Source of the DNA: Streptosporangiaceae bacterium | GTDB lineage: Bacteria; Actinomycetota; Actinomycetes; Streptosporangiales; Streptosporangiaceae | Direction: 5' to 3' | NCBI GenBank assembly: GCA_025964695.1 | Contig: JAOPYK010000041.1 | Location: forward strand, 1 to 35,008 | Length of the DNA: 35,008 bases | Shown here: positions 1 through 8,734 of the stretch, one piece after another | Layout of the letters: the number at the start of each line of letters is the position of its first letter | Position numbering within the stretch: position 1 is the first letter of the stretch | The notes under the pieces: generated by a model | Told to the model about the DNA's origin: nothing | What the model saw: the letters and a program-made list of their open reading frames with translations, nothing else | Databases searched by the model: none | Made by a program: the position numbers and the translations under genes

Positions 1-1632
1 CTCGAGGACGCGGTCGCCGAAGGCACGCGGGCCGGGGCCGAGGCGGCGCGGGCGTGCGGGTTCACCGCGGACACGGAGCCGTCGCCGGCGTGGGCGGCTG
101 CCGCCGCGGCGCCGGTGACCGGATCACCGCCCGCCGCGTTCTGGCTGGTGGAGCCCGCCGCGGAGGCGTCCGGTGAGGTGTTCGCGGACCTCCAGCGCGA
201 CGCGACCCTGCAGGACGTGCGCCGCGCGGTCGGAGCCGGGCTGACCTCCAGTGAGCACGTCAAGCGCTACACCACGATCGGGACCGCGGCCGACCAGGGC
301 CGCACCTCCGGCGTCACCACGGTGGGACTGCTGGGCCGGCTGCTCGGCCGTCCCATGGATGAGATCGGCACCACCACGTACCGGCCGCCGTACGCCCCGC
401 TGTCGTTCGCGCTCCTCGCCGGGCGCGACCGGGGAGATCTGCTCGAACCGGTGCGCCGCACGCCCATGCACGAATGGCACCGGGCACATGGCGCGCTGTT
501 CGAGGACGTCGGGCAGTGGAAGCGCCCGTGGTACTACCCGCATCCGGGCGAGACCATGGAGCAGGCGGTGCTCCGCGAGTGCCACGCCGCCCGCGAGGAC
601 GTGGCCGTGCTCGACGCCTCGACCCTGGGCAAGATCGACATTCAGGGGTCGGACGCGGCCGAGTTCCTCGACCGGATCTACACCAACAAGTTCTCCTCCC
701 TCGCCGTGGGCCGCTGCCGCTACGGCGTGATGTGCACCGCCGACGGCATGATCTTCGATGACGGCGTCACGGCGCGGCTCGGCCCGGAACGCTTCCACCT
801 GACGACGACCACCGGCAACGCCGCCGCCGTGCTCGACTGGATGGAGGACTGGCTGCAGACCGAGTGGCCGGATCTGCGCGTGCGCTGTACGTCGGTGACC
901 GACCAGTGGGCGACCGTCGCCGTGGTCGGACCGCGGTCCCGGGACGTGCTCGCCGGGCTGGACCCCGGCCTGGACTGCGGCGACTTCCCGTTCATGGCCG
1001 TCCGGGACGCGACGGTCGCCGGCGTTCCGGCCCGCGTGTTCCGCATCAGCTTCACCGGCGAGCTGTCGTACGAGATCAACGTCCCGGCATGGCACGGCCT
1101 GGCGGTGTGGGAGGCGGTCATGGCCGCCGGACAGCCCTACGGGATCACCCCCTACGGCACCGAGACCATGCATGTGCTCCGCGCGGAGAAGGGATTCATC
1201 GTCGTGGGGCAGGAGACCGACGGCACGGTGACCCCACCGGACGCCGGGCTCTCCTGGGCGGTGTCGAAGGCCAAAAGCTTCGTCGGGAAGCGGTCGCTGC
1301 GTCGAGCCGACACGGTACGCGCGGATCGCAAGGGGCTGGTGGGCCTGCGGCCCGCGGACGGTTCCGTGCGGCTGACCGAGGGGGCCCAGCTGGTCGCCGG
1401 ACCGCCGCCGGCCGACGTCAAGCCGGACGCGCCGGTGCCCATGCTCGGGCACATCACCTCCGCCTACCGCGGCACGGTCGGCTCGTTCGCGCTGGCGCTG
1501 GTCAGCGGTGGTATGGACCGGGAGGGCGAGACGCTCTATGCCGTCCACGACGGCGGGGCGGTCCCGGTGCTCGTCACCGATCCGGTGTTCTACGACAAGG
1601 AGGGAGCGCGCCGTGACGGCGACGCCTCATAG
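1..1632 (+). CDS. soxA: Sarcosine oxidase alpha subunit (SoxA), 5'-truncated
   Basis: The reading frame is open from the first base, so only the C-terminal part (about 540 residues) is present. The family's heterotetramer oxidatively demethylates sarcosine to glycine, passing the methyl group to tetrahydrofolate as 5,10-methylene-THF. What is visible is the region following the NAD/FAD domain and then a full GcvT-like folate-binding domain, with stretches such as [28 protein letters not shown] and the end [13 protein letters not shown] that are typical of SoxA. The N-terminal 2Fe-2S and dinucleotide-binding domains lie off the left edge. The next gene, soxG, overlaps its 3' end by 20 bp, which supports the usual soxBDAG operon; soxB and soxD would be upstream outside the window. 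Assignment is firm; the start is unknown. Confidence 0.93.
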   Translation, partial: LEDAVAEGTRAGAEAARACGFTADTEPSPAWAAAAAAPVTGSPPAAFWLVEPAAEASGEVFADLQRDATLQDVRRAVGAGLTSSEHVKRYTTIGTAADQGRTSGVTTVGLLGRLLGRPMDEIGTTTYRPPYAPLSFALLAGRDRGDLLEPVRRTPMHEWHRAHGALFEDVGQWKRPWYYPHPGETMEQAVLRECHAAREDVAVLDASTLGKIDIQGSDAAEFLDRIYTNKFSSLAVGRCRYGVMCTADGMIFDDGVTARLGPERFHLTTTTGNAAAVLDWMEDWLQTEWPDLRVRCTSVTDQWATVAVVGPRSRDVLAGLDPGLDCGDFPFMAVRDATVAGVPARVFRISFTGELSYEINVPAWHGLAVWEAVMAAGQPYGITPYGTETMHVLRAEKGFIVVGQETDGTVTPPDAGLSWAVSKAKSFVGKRSLRRADTVRADRKGLVGLRPADGSVRLTEGAQLVAGPPPADVKPDAPVPMLGHITSAYRGTVGSFALALVSGGMDREGETLYAVHDGGAVPVLVTDPVFYDKEGARRDGDAS

Positions 1633-2176
1633 CCCGCTACGGCACCTCACGGACGCCCTTGAACGCACCGGTGGAGCGGTGCGGCTGCGCGAGCTTCCGT
1701 TCCGCTCCCAGGTCGAGCTCCGCGTCGAGTGGGCACCGGCCGGGGTGGGCGCCTTTCTCGGGTGCGAGCTGCCGGGGCCCGGTGCGGTGTCGGCCGTCGG
1801 CCGTCGCTCGGTGCTGTGGTGTGGTCCGGGCTGGTACCTCGTCGTCGACCCGCCGGGCTCGGCCGCGGCCCTGGAGGCGCGGCTGCGCGAGGCGCTCGGT
1901 GAGACCTTCGGCGCCGTCGTGGACATCTCGGCGCAGCGCACCACGCTCGAGCTGTCCGGTCCACGAGCAAGGGAGGTACTGGCGCACGGCTGCGCACTGG
2001 ACCTGCACCCCCGCGCGTTCGGACCCGGCCGCTGCGCCCAGACCAACCTCGCCCAGGCCCAGGTGATCCTGCACCAGACCGCCCCGGACGCCTACCACGT
2101 GCTGGTCCGCGCCTCCTACGCCGACTACCTCGCCCGCTGGCTCCTCGACGCCATGACCGAATACCTCGCCGCGTGA
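1613..2176 (+). CDS. soxG: Sarcosine oxidase gamma subunit (SoxG)
   Basis: A 187-residue protein starting at a GTG preceded by an AAGGAGGGA ribosome site inside the end of soxA, so the two are translationally coupled. SoxG is the small gamma subunit of heterotetrameric sarcosine oxidase, structurally related to the GcvT fold and needed for assembly rather than catalysis. The sequence shows the family's flow: an N-terminal SPLRHL segment, [14 protein letters not shown], then [25 protein letters not shown] and a closing [18 protein letters not shown]. Length is close to the usual 180-210 residues. A longer frame upstream exists but would sit deep within soxA. A 179-bp stretch without an obvious gene follows before the Uma2 gene. 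Confidence 0.9.
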   Translation: MTATPHSPLRHLTDALERTGGAVRLRELPFRSQVELRVEWAPAGVGAFLGCELPGPGAVSAVGRRSVLWCGPGWYLVVDPPGSAAALEARLREALGETFGAVVDISAQRTTLELSGPRAREVLAHGCALDLHPRAFGPGRCAQTNLAQAQVILHQTAPDAYHVLVRASYADYLARWLLDAMTEYLAA

Positions 2177-2355
2177 CGAGCGGGGGTGCCAGGGCCGACC
2201 TGTTGTGGTCGACCTCCGCGTGAAATGCCGATACCGCGAACCCAGAGAAGCGGTCACCTGGATTCGGCCGATCGCCACTACGATCGGTGACGTGCTGTAA
2301 CTCGGGTCCGAGGGATAGCATCGGGGTATACGCCACCCGGTTCAGGGGAGAGACG

Positions 2356-2940
2356 ATGAGCGTCGCCCATGAGTATGCCTTCGGGCCTTACACGGCCCAG
2401 GACCTGCTGGCCTTGCCAGATGAGGGCAAACGCTTCGAACTGGTGGACGGGTGGTTGATCGAGTTGTCGCCGAGCCCTCGACACAACCAGGTCGCACGAT
2501 CCCTCATGTGGATTCTGATGCGTGCGGCAGAGGAAGCCGGGATCGATGTGTGCGTCAGCGACAGTGCCGAGGACATCACCACCCCGGCGGGGATTCGGCG
2601 GCCCGACGTGATGGTGCTCGACGGGCAGGCCGCCCGTACGGCGCGCAAGCTGGGCCGGAGCGCCTACCACGGTGCCGATGTCCTGCTGGTGGTCGAGGTG
2701 ATTTCACGGGGCAGCGGCTGCGAGCGCGAAGATCGGTCCAGGAAGCTTCGTGAGTACGCGCTGGCAGGCATTGATCAATACTGGATCATCGATTTCGATC
2801 CTGACGTCCGGATCCAGATGTACGTCCTGGACGGAGACGCCTACCGGTTGGACCACGCGGTCACCGAAGGGTCCACTCTGAAGGTGGAGGCTCCGCTGCG
2901 GGTGATATTCGACCCCGCAGTCCTGGCGGACTGGAAATAG
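2356..2940 (+). CDS. Uma2 family (DUF820) endonuclease-fold protein
   Basis: A 194-residue protein with the Uma2/DUF820 pattern, a PD-(D/E)XK-like restriction-endonuclease fold whose cellular role is mostly unknown. Visible signatures are YTAQDLLALPDEGKRFELVDGWLIELSPSPRHN near the N-terminus, IRRPDVMVLD in the middle, then LLVVEVISRGS and DRSRKLREYALAGIDQYWIID. The conserved Asp of RRPDV, the Glu of VVEV and the Lys of RKLREY are the expected catalytic-type residues, and all are present. I chose the ATG preceded by AGGGGAGAG; the frame extends 23 codons further upstream without a comparable ribosome site. It faces the WD40-type gene with only 13 bp between the stop codons. Such proteins are very common in actinomycetes, and this copy looks intact. 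Confidence 0.88.
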   Translation: MSVAHEYAFGPYTAQDLLALPDEGKRFELVDGWLIELSPSPRHNQVARSLMWILMRAAEEAGIDVCVSDSAEDITTPAGIRRPDVMVLDGQAARTARKLGRSAYHGADVLLVVEVISRGSGCEREDRSRKLREYALAGIDQYWIIDFDPDVRIQMYVLDGDAYRLDHAVTEGSTLKVEAPLRVIFDPAVLADWK

Positions 2941-2953
2941 TTCGTACTGAGCG

Positions 2954-3334
2954 TCAGGGCGTGGTCCACAGCCGTACGGTGCCGTCCCCGGTCCCGCCGC
3001 TCGCCAGCGTCCGGCCGTCGGGGCTGAACGCCACCGCCGACACCGAGGTCAGCGACGGCGCGGTCAGGGTGGCGGCAGGCGCCCTTCGCGGCGGCCTTGG
3101 TGTGGCCGAATGGTCATCGCCCCGTCGAGAGCCGATCACCACGGCGCCCAGCATCAAGACGACTACCAAGAAGCCGATCAACGGCGCCCAGCGCCACGGT
3201 GATCGGGCGGCGGGCGGCTGACCGGGTTCCCCGTCCACCGTCCCGTCCCCGTCCCCGGCCGCTGGCACGACGTCCCCCGACCCAGCCGGTTCGTCCGGCT
3301 CATCCCGCCTGTGCGCGAACGTGACGATACTCAC
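2954..3334 (-). CDS. Short membrane protein with a single WD40 repeat
   Basis: A 126-residue frame starting at GTG. It has an acidic, Gly/Pro-rich N-terminal cytoplasmic stretch (about 1-46), one strong hydrophobic segment (LIGFLVVVLMLGAVVIG, about 52-68), a basic/proline linker and at the C-terminus one complete WD40-type repeat (SVSAVAFSPDGRTLASGG through GTVRLW). A beta-propeller needs about six or seven such blades, so this is either a remnant of a longer membrane-anchored WD40 protein or kinase, or a small gene of unknown use. The stop comes directly after the repeat. It lies 48 bp downstream of the aldolase gene on the same strand and could be cotranscribed. The ribosome site is weak (CCGGA), which lowers confidence in the start. 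Confidence 0.5.
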   Translation of the reverse strand: MSIVTFAHRRDEPDEPAGSGDVVPAAGDGDGTVDGEPGQPPAARSPWRWAPLIGFLVVVLMLGAVVIGSRRGDDHSATPRPPRRAPAATLTAPSLTSVSAVAFSPDGRTLASGGTGDGTVRLWTTP

Positions 3335-3382
3335 TCCGGCCGAAGGCGGCCCGGCCCTGTCGGGAACCGGGCGCGCCGGCGA

Positions 3383-4174
3383 CTACTCGAACAGGTCGGG
3401 CTGCTCGCGGACGATCTGGTCGTGCAGGGGCTGGTAGTTGATCCAGCCGACCAGATCGTTGCCGATCTGGGTGTGGGTGAGGGCCGCGTTCTCGTGCTCG
3501 ATCTGCACCGGGGTGCCGGCGGCCTTGGCCAGCAGCTGGACCTGTGCCGAACGCTCCATGGTGATGAACCACCAGGCGGCGGCGTCCACAGAGTCGCCGA
3601 CGGTGAGCAGGCCGTGGTTGCGCAGGACGACCGCCTTGTGTCCGCCGAGGGCCGCGGAGATCCGCTTGCCCTCCTCCAGGTCGGTGACGACGCCGGTGTA
3701 GTCGTCGAACAGGCCGTGGTCCTGGTAGAAGGCGCACGCGTCCTGGGTGATCGGCTCCAGCAGCTGGCCCAGCGCGGACAGCGCCCGGCCGTGCACCGAG
3801 TGGCTGTGCGCGGCGGCGACCACGTCGGGGCGGGCCTGGTGGACCTGCGAGTGGATCGCGAAGGCGGCCCCGTTGACCGGGTAGCGGCCTTCGACGACGT
3901 CACCGGCGTGGTCGACCAGGATCAGGTCGCTGACCCGGATGTGCTTGAAGGACATGCCGAAGGGGTTGACCCAGAAGTGGTCGGTCAGCTCCGGGTCCCG
4001 CGCGGTGATGTGGCCGGCCACCCCTTCCTCGAAGCCGAGCTTCCCGAAGATCCGCAGCGCCGCGGCAAGGCGTTCCTTGCGGTGCCGCCGCTCGTCCTCA
4101 ACGTTGTCGAACGTGGGCGGCAGCTTGAAGATCAGGTCCTTGGGCAGCTTCTCCAAGAGGTCTTCGTCAGCCAT
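3383..4174 (-). CDS. Class II aldolase/adducin family protein
   Basis: A 263-residue protein of the AraD/FucA-like class II aldolase/adducin superfamily, whose enzymes use a metal held by histidines to cleave or epimerise sugar phosphates or related hydroxy-carbonyl substrates. Seen here: GFEEGVAGHITARDPELTDHFWVNPFGMSF (substrate loop), then AAAHSHSVHGRALSALG, where the His-x-His pair provides metal ligands, and later VLRNHGLLTVGDSVDAAAWWF with the third His. The motifs are in the normal order and spacing, so it should be active. It starts at an ATG with an AGGAG ribosome site. The gene is divergent from the PucR-type regulator, a plausible controller. The substrate cannot be read from sequence; many actinomycete relatives of this subgroup are uncharacterised. 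Confidence 0.9.
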   Translation of the reverse strand: MADEDLLEKLPKDLIFKLPPTFDNVEDERRHRKERLAAALRIFGKLGFEEGVAGHITARDPELTDHFWVNPFGMSFKHIRVSDLILVDHAGDVVEGRYPVNGAAFAIHSQVHQARPDVVAAAHSHSVHGRALSALGQLLEPITQDACAFYQDHGLFDDYTGVVTDLEEGKRISAALGGHKAVVLRNHGLLTVGDSVDAAAWWFITMERSAQVQLLAKAAGTPVQIEHENAALTHTQIGNDLVGWINYQPLHDQIVREQPDLFE

Positions 4175-4304
4175 GGAGCACTCCTGTCTGATTGTCTCCT
4201 ACCACCAAACAGGATGACGGGCCCGTTCGCCTAGGCTCGTGGGGTCAACAACGGCGATCGGCAGTTGTCCTCACCGGACAAGCCGCGGGTAGGAGGGAGT
4301 GGCG

Positions 4305-5426
4305 ATGGGCGAGGAGTGGCCGGCCTTGCGGATGTTCCGCGACCTGCTGACCTCGGGGGGCGGCGACCGGTCGCTGCTGGAGGCCACCGTCGCTGCCGCG
4401 CGCACCGGCTCCCCGCTGGTGGGCGCGCTGCCGGAGGAGGAGGTGCGGCGGCATGTCCGGGCCATGGTGCGGGCCGCCCTCACCGCTCTCGGGCATGGTG
4501 GCGAGATCGGTGAGGAGGACCTGGCGGCGGCCGGGAGGCTGGGCGCCGACCGGGCCCGGCAGGGCGTCCCCGTGGCCGCGCTGCTCGACGGCTTCCAGGC
4601 GGGTCGCAGCCAGGTCATCCGGCTGGTGATCGAACGCGGCCGGGCGGCGGGCCTGCCCGCCGACGACCTCCTGGAGGGCATGACCCGGATCGACGCGATC
4701 ACCACGCAGCTGGAGCACCGCATGGTGCACGCCCACCGGATCACCGAGCTGGAGATGGCCCGTACGACGCGCGACAGCGCCGTACAGCGGTTGCGTCAGC
4801 TGCTGCACGGTGAGCCGGCCGGCCCCCCGCTGGACCCGGGCCGTACCTACCACTGTGTGGTCAGCGAAGTGAGCGACCCCGCCATGGCGCAGCGGCTCGA
4901 GCCGGGCCTGGCCGGCAGCGGGCTCTGCGGGCTGGTCGATGGCCGGCTGGCGGCGCTGGTGACGCGGCCGCCCGCGCTGCCGGACGCCGCCCCGCTGCTG
5001 GTGATTTCCCCGGCGGCGCCACCGTCCGCGATCCCAGAGCTGTATGGGCTGTGCCGCCGGGCGCTGCAGGCGGCGGGGACCCAGGGGCGGACCGGGCTGT
5101 GCCGGCTCACCGATCTGGCCTTGGTGACCGCCACCGCGGCGGAGCCCGAGCTCGGCCGGCTGCTCGCCGCCGATCTGCTGGGAGCCCTCGACCCCGGCGA
5201 GGTGTTCCACCATGACCTGGTGACCACCGCCCTGGCCTACCTGGATCACGGCGGGCGGGTCGAGCCCACCGCGACCGCCCTGCACGTTCACCCCAACACG
5301 GTGAAGTACCGCGTCCGGCGGCTTCAGGAGCTCACCGGACGCCCGCTCACCGGACCGGGCGGCGGCGCGGTGACGCACACCGCCCAGTGGTGGTGGGCGC
5401 TGCGCACGTGGCCGGGCGACCGGTGA
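4305..5426 (+). CDS. PucR-type transcriptional regulator
   Basis: A 373-residue regulator with the PucR/CdaR architecture: a helical N-terminal sensor-like region (about 1-150, with LLDGFQAGRSQVIRLV), a central GGDEF-related region (about 170-290) and a C-terminal helix-turn-helix of the HTH_30 type (ATALHVHPNTVKYRVRRLQELTG, about 325-350). Members usually activate nearby catabolic genes in response to a metabolite. I take ATG 4305 as start because the AGGAGGGAG ribosome site at 4291-4298 is too close to the in-frame GTG at 4299. An ACAAC/GTTGT inverted repeat at 4248-4268 lies between this gene and the divergent aldolase gene and could be its site. The flavin oxidoreductase follows on the same strand. 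Confidence 0.88.
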   Translation: MGEEWPALRMFRDLLTSGGGDRSLLEATVAAARTGSPLVGALPEEEVRRHVRAMVRAALTALGHGGEIGEEDLAAAGRLGADRARQGVPVAALLDGFQAGRSQVIRLVIERGRAAGLPADDLLEGMTRIDAITTQLEHRMVHAHRITELEMARTTRDSAVQRLRQLLHGEPAGPPLDPGRTYHCVVSEVSDPAMAQRLEPGLAGSGLCGLVDGRLAALVTRPPALPDAAPLLVISPAAPPSAIPELYGLCRRALQAAGTQGRTGLCRLTDLALVTATAAEPELGRLLAADLLGALDPGEVFHHDLVTTALAYLDHGGRVEPTATALHVHPNTVKYRVRRLQELTGRPLTGPGGGAVTHTAQWWWALRTWPGDR

Positions 5427-5492
5427 AGATCCACGCGAGGCAGAATGGAGAAGGTGCGTCCAACCGGTGACGGGCCAGAGCGGGAGATGACG

Positions 5493-6359
5493 GTGACGAG
5501 TCCGCGCGTCGGAGTGGCGATGTGGCCGGTCCAGTCCTGGCCGGACAGCCGTGAGCTGTGGCTGCGGGCCGAGGAACTCGGCTTCGCGCATGCCTGGGTC
5601 TACGACCACACCGCCTGGCGCGGTCACATGCCGTGGTACGACGCGTACTCCACGCTGGCGGCGGTGGCCGCCGTGACGTCCCGGATCCGCATCGGCACGC
5701 TGGTGACCTCGCCGAACTTCCGGCATCCGGTCCCCACCGCCATGGCGGCGAAGGCGATCGACGACATCAGCGGCGGCCGGCTGCAACTGGGGATCGGCGC
5801 GGGCGGCCGGAATCGCACCTCGGACGGCGGCATCCTCGGCGGGCCGGACTGGTCGCCGCGCCAGCGCGCCGACCGGTTCGCCGAATGGGTGGCACTGCTC
5901 GACCGGCTGCTCGTCGGGCCGGAGACCACCTTCGAGGGCACCTACTACTCCGCGCAGGACGTCATGACCGCGCCCGGCTGCGTGCAGCGCCCGCGGGTGC
6001 CGTTCGCCATCGCGGGCAACGGGCCGCGCGGCATGTGGCTGGCGGCGAGGTACGGCGACCTCTGGGTGACCGAGAGCGGCGGGACGGGTGACCCCGTAAA
6101 GGGAATACGGGAGCGGATCGCGCGCCTCGCGGAAGCGTGTGCGCAGGAGGGCCGCGACCCGGCGGAGCAGCGCCGGCTGCTGCTCACCGGTTTCACCGAC
6201 GAACGCTGGGCGGACTCCGCCGAGGCCTTCCGCGACCTGGCCGGGCGGTACGCCGAGGCGGGCATCACCGACCTCGTGGTGCACTGGCCGCGGCCGGACA
6301 CCCCCTGGGCCGCCGATATGAAGGTCATCGAGGAGATCGCGGCCGAATCCCCGGCGTGA
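5493..6359 (+). CDS. LLM-class flavin/F420-dependent oxidoreductase
   Basis: Luciferase-like monooxygenase family protein with a TIM-barrel fold using FMNH2 or F420H2. Visible family marks are RVGVAMWPVQSW at the first strand, GFAHAWVYDHTAW, then RIRIGTLVTSPNFRHPVPTAMAAKAIDDISGGRLQLGIGAGG, the classic cofactor-binding stretch, and PFAIAGNGPRGMWLAARYGDLWVTE near the C-terminus. The start is uncertain: GTG 5493 has GGGAG six bases upstream and begins right before the first barrel strand; ATG 5487 has poorer spacing; ATG 5445 would add 16 residues. Length from 5493 is 288 residues, normal for the family. It follows the PucR-type regulator closely on the same strand and may belong to its regulon. 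Cofactor choice and substrate cannot be read from the sequence. Confidence 0.87.
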   Translation: MTSPRVGVAMWPVQSWPDSRELWLRAEELGFAHAWVYDHTAWRGHMPWYDAYSTLAAVAAVTSRIRIGTLVTSPNFRHPVPTAMAAKAIDDISGGRLQLGIGAGGRNRTSDGGILGGPDWSPRQRADRFAEWVALLDRLLVGPETTFEGTYYSAQDVMTAPGCVQRPRVPFAIAGNGPRGMWLAARYGDLWVTESGGTGDPVKGIRERIARLAEACAQEGRDPAEQRRLLLTGFTDERWADSAEAFRDLAGRYAEAGITDLVVHWPRPDTPWAADMKVIEEIAAESPA

Positions 6360-6388
6360 CCCGGGGCTCCGGTCCCGGGTCGCCGCCT

Positions 6389-6424
6389 CCTGGTCAGCCG
6401 CCTGGTCAGGCGCCTGGTCAGCCT
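6389..6424. repeat. Three 12-bp direct repeats (CCTGGTCAG core)
   Basis: CCTGGTCAG occurs three times at exact 12-bp spacing (6389, 6401, 6413). The last copy overlaps the stop codon of the convergent ykvA-like gene. It lies between two convergent 3' ends; no function is evident. Confidence 0.7.
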
Positions 6425-6810
6425 CGGAGGGCCTGCCGGGACTGGCGGTGCCGGGTGTACTCCTGGCCGACCGCGAGGGCCAGCCAGGACAGCGCGCCCA
6501 GGTCATCGATGACACCGAACGGCAGCAGGAAGTCGGGGATGAAGTCGATGGGCGACAGGATGTACACCACTGCGATGATCATCGCGGCGATCTTCCCGGC
6601 GCCCGTCTTGTAGTCGAGCGGCTGGCCCGCCACGGAGGTCCCGGTTCTGCGGGCCCGCCTGCGCCGCCGGTTGGCCAGCAGCAGGCCGCCGATGGTGAGG
6701 ACGGCGCCGATTCCGATCCCCGTGAGGCCGCTCCAGTGGGCGGCGTTACCGCTCAGCCCGAACCGCAGGCACATCCCCACGACCATCACGATGACGCCCG
6801 ACCAGACCAT
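6418..6810 (-). CDS. YkvA family (DUF1232) membrane protein
   Basis: A 130-residue protein with the DUF1232 signature YILSPIDFIPDFLLPFGVIDDLGALSWL (about 83-110), which defines the YkvA family of small bacterial membrane proteins of unknown function. Two further hydrophobic segments precede it (about 4-20 and 29-46), followed by an unusual run of basic residues (RRRRRARR) that should stay on the cytoplasmic side. It starts at an ATG with an AAGGGG ribosome site. It converges with the flavin oxidoreductase gene, and its stop codon falls within a 12-bp tandem repeat. No pathway link is visible in the neighbours. About 160 bp without a recognisable gene separate its start from the LysE-family gene's stop. 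Confidence 0.85.
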   Translation of the reverse strand: MVWSGVIVMVVGMCLRFGLSGNAAHWSGLTGIGIGAVLTIGGLLLANRRRRRARRTGTSVAGQPLDYKTGAGKIAAMIIAVVYILSPIDFIPDFLLPFGVIDDLGALSWLALAVGQEYTRHRQSRQALRG

Positions 6811-6968
6811 GAGATGAGCCCCTTCGCTATCTGATTAGACGCGGTATGCCCGACCTGATTGCTCCCATTCTCGCTCCGGGGGCCGTTTTCCTCGCCCGCC
6901 AAGGCGCGAAGCCGGTCGGCGTGGGGCGCAGGAGCGGGCCGTCTGCGTGACCGCCCGCGGCGGCGTGA

Positions 6969-7745
6969 TCAGCGGGGTTCGAGGGCGACCTTCGCACCGA
7001 TCGCCAACATCACCGTGCCGGCGACGCCGTCCAGCGTGCGGCGTACCCGGGGGGTCCGCAGCAGCCGGGAGACCGGGCTCAGGGCCAGGGTGAAGAGCCG
7101 CCACCAGACCACGGCGAGAACGAGGAAGACCGCCGCCAGCACGGCGGTGGTGCGCAGCCTCGGTTCCCCGGAGCCGACGAACTGGGGGAGCAGGGTCAGG
7201 AAGAGCAGCGCGATCTTGGGATTGAGCAGATTGGTGAACAGCCCCTGCCGGAACGCCGCCCCCCGCCCGAGCACTCCGGCGGAGGCGGCATCCCGTACGG
7301 CGTCCGGACGGGCGGCCCGAAGTCCCGCGGCCGGTGACCCGGGCGGCCGCGGTCCGGCACACGGTCCGGCGTCTTGTGGTCCGGGGACTTGTAGCCCGGC
7401 CACTTGCGGCGCGGTGGCCTGTGGGCCGGCCTGCTGCGGCTCGGCGTCCCGCGGTGCGGGACGCAACGCCGACAGGAGCATGCGCACTCCCAGATAGGCC
7501 AGGTAGGCGGCGCCCGCCAGCTTGACCACCGAATAGGCGGTGGCCGAGGCGGCGAGCACCGCGGAGAGCCCGAGAACGGCCGCCGTCGCGTGCACCGAGA
7601 TGCCCGCGCAGCAGCCCAGCCCGGTGAACCAGGCCGTACGGCTGCCGCCGCGCAGCCCGTTGCGCAGCACCAGCAGCATGTCGGGGCCTGGCGTGACGGT
7701 CAGGACGGCCACGACCCCCAGGAATGGAACCAGCAAAACCGGCAT
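6969..7745 (-). CDS. LysE/RhtB family amino-acid exporter with expanded central loop
   Basis: A 258-residue membrane protein of the LysE/RhtB translocator family, which exports amino acids or homoserine-type compounds. The first helix carries the diagnostic TPGPDMLLVLRNGLRGG, followed by GLGCCAGISVH and YLAYLGVRML; the second half contains FRQGLFTNLLNPKIALLFLTLLPQFV, also diagnostic. The family is usually about 205 residues. The excess lies in residues about 97-160, a loop rich in Pro, Ala, Gly and Gln, including five tandem pentapeptides of the form Q-x-x-[GA]-[PL]. That insertion sits between membrane helices three and four and should be soluble. It is next to an AraC-type regulator transcribed the same way, 39 bp apart, which may control it. 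Confidence 0.88.
   Translation of the reverse strand: MPVLLVPFLGVVAVLTVTPGPDMLLVLRNGLRGGSRTAWFTGLGCCAGISVHATAAVLGLSAVLAASATAYSVVKLAGAAYLAYLGVRMLLSALRPAPRDAEPQQAGPQATAPQVAGLQVPGPQDAGPCAGPRPPGSPAAGLRAARPDAVRDAASAGVLGRGAAFRQGLFTNLLNPKIALLFLTLLPQFVGSGEPRLRTTAVLAAVFLVLAVVWWRLFTLALSPVSRLLRTPRVRRTLDGVAGTVMLAIGAKVALEPR
7362..7436 (-). repeat. Five tandem 15-bp coding units in the LysE loop
   Basis: Codons 104-128 of the exporter encode QQAGP, QATAP, QVAGL, QVPGP and QDAGP in a row, a degenerate 15-bp tandem array. It points to loop growth by slippage and is not part of the family fold. Confidence 0.75.
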
Positions 7746-7784
7746 TTCGCCATCATAGGTAGGGAGCCCCGTCAGGCCGCCGGA

Positions 7785-8633
7785 TCAGCCGGAGACGCCG
7801 CCGCCGGGGACGCGGGAGGCCAGCATCTCGGTCGGGGTGCAGCCCGCCAATGCGCGGAACTCCCGGTTGAGATGGGCCTGGTCGTAGTAGCCGCAGGCCA
7901 TGGCCACCTCGGCGACGGGCGCCGGCGCCGGTCGGTCGAGCATCGTCCTGGCGTGGTGGAACCTCAGCACCCGGGCCATGATCTTGGGGGACAGCCCGAT
8001 CTGCTCCTTGAACCGGTCGACCAGATGCTTGCGGCTCCAACCCACCTCGGCGGTGAGGTCGGCGATCGTCACCCGCCCGGCGCTGGCGGCCAGCAGCCGC
8101 CAGGCCTCGGTGACCTCCGGTGCAGGCATCGGCCCGCCGGTGAGCCGGGCCAGCAGCAACTCGTCCAGCAGGTCGAACCGCTCCGCCCAGGACGGGGTCT
8201 CCACCAGCCGGGCCACGAGGGAGCCGGCCCTCGGCCCGAGCAGATCCCCCAGGTCGACGGCCACATTGGTGAGCACGTGCATGGGCATGCCGAGCAGTCG
8301 GTAAGCGCCCAGCGGGGTCAGGTCCACCTGGATGCCGAGCTGGCCGCCGGGGTGTTCGTACAGCCCAGGGCCGTCATGCATGCCGGCCACGAATGCCGCG
8401 AACGCCCCGCCCCCGAACCCGGGGTCGGGCATGGTGATCAGCTTCAGCGGCTCGCCCAGATTAATGATCAGGGTGACGCTGCTGGTCGGCATCGTGCGCA
8501 TCCGCAAGGGCATGCCCGAGTCCTCGCGGTAGCCGACATAGCCCTCGAGACACGGGCGGAGCGCGGGATGCCAGGAGGTGGTCATCTTCCGCCAGGAACC
8601 CTGGACGCCCGTGCTGACAGGTCGCTCGCTCAC
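7785..8633 (-). CDS. AraC family transcriptional regulator
   Basis: A 282-residue regulator. The C-terminal quarter is a double helix-turn-helix of AraC type: TIADLTAEVGWSRKHLVDRFKEQIG, then PKIMARVLRFHHARTML, and PVAEVAMACGYYDQAHLNREFRALAG ending in CTPTEML, which is the canonical second recognition helix region. The N-terminal 170 residues form a ligand-binding part similar to those of AraC regulators with short cupin-like domains; the inducer is not deducible. The start used is GTG with a weak GGCGAG ribosome site; an in-frame ATG 16 codons later (8585) is a real alternative. It lies upstream of the LysE exporter on the same strand, so control of export is a natural guess. Confidence 0.88.
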   Translation of the reverse strand: MSERPVSTGVQGSWRKMTTSWHPALRPCLEGYVGYREDSGMPLRMRTMPTSSVTLIINLGEPLKLITMPDPGFGGGAFAAFVAGMHDGPGLYEHPGGQLGIQVDLTPLGAYRLLGMPMHVLTNVAVDLGDLLGPRAGSLVARLVETPSWAERFDLLDELLLARLTGGPMPAPEVTEAWRLLAASAGRVTIADLTAEVGWSRKHLVDRFKEQIGLSPKIMARVLRFHHARTMLDRPAPAPVAEVAMACGYYDQAHLNREFRALAGCTPTEMLASRVPGGGVSG

Positions 8634-8734
8634 CTCGCCAGTGTCGCATCGGGCACCGACACTCCGCCGCCGCGAAAGTCCTCTTCGTTTCGATCACGCC
8701 ATCGGGCCGGGAGCGACGGCATGATCACGGGGCC

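Noticed and set aside
124-1548. 474-codon open frame antisense to soxA
   Set aside because: Shadow of a strongly conserved gene; no domain and no ribosome site.
4245-6515. 756-codon open frame on the minus strand
   Set aside because: It lies opposite the PucR regulator and flavin oxidoreductase, both with clear domains; the translation is Arg/Gly/Pro-rich with no family signal. Typical high-GC antisense openness.
6951-6963. CCGCC-CGC-GGCGG as terminator of the LysE gene
   Set aside because: Only a 5-bp stem with no U-rich tail; too weak to call.
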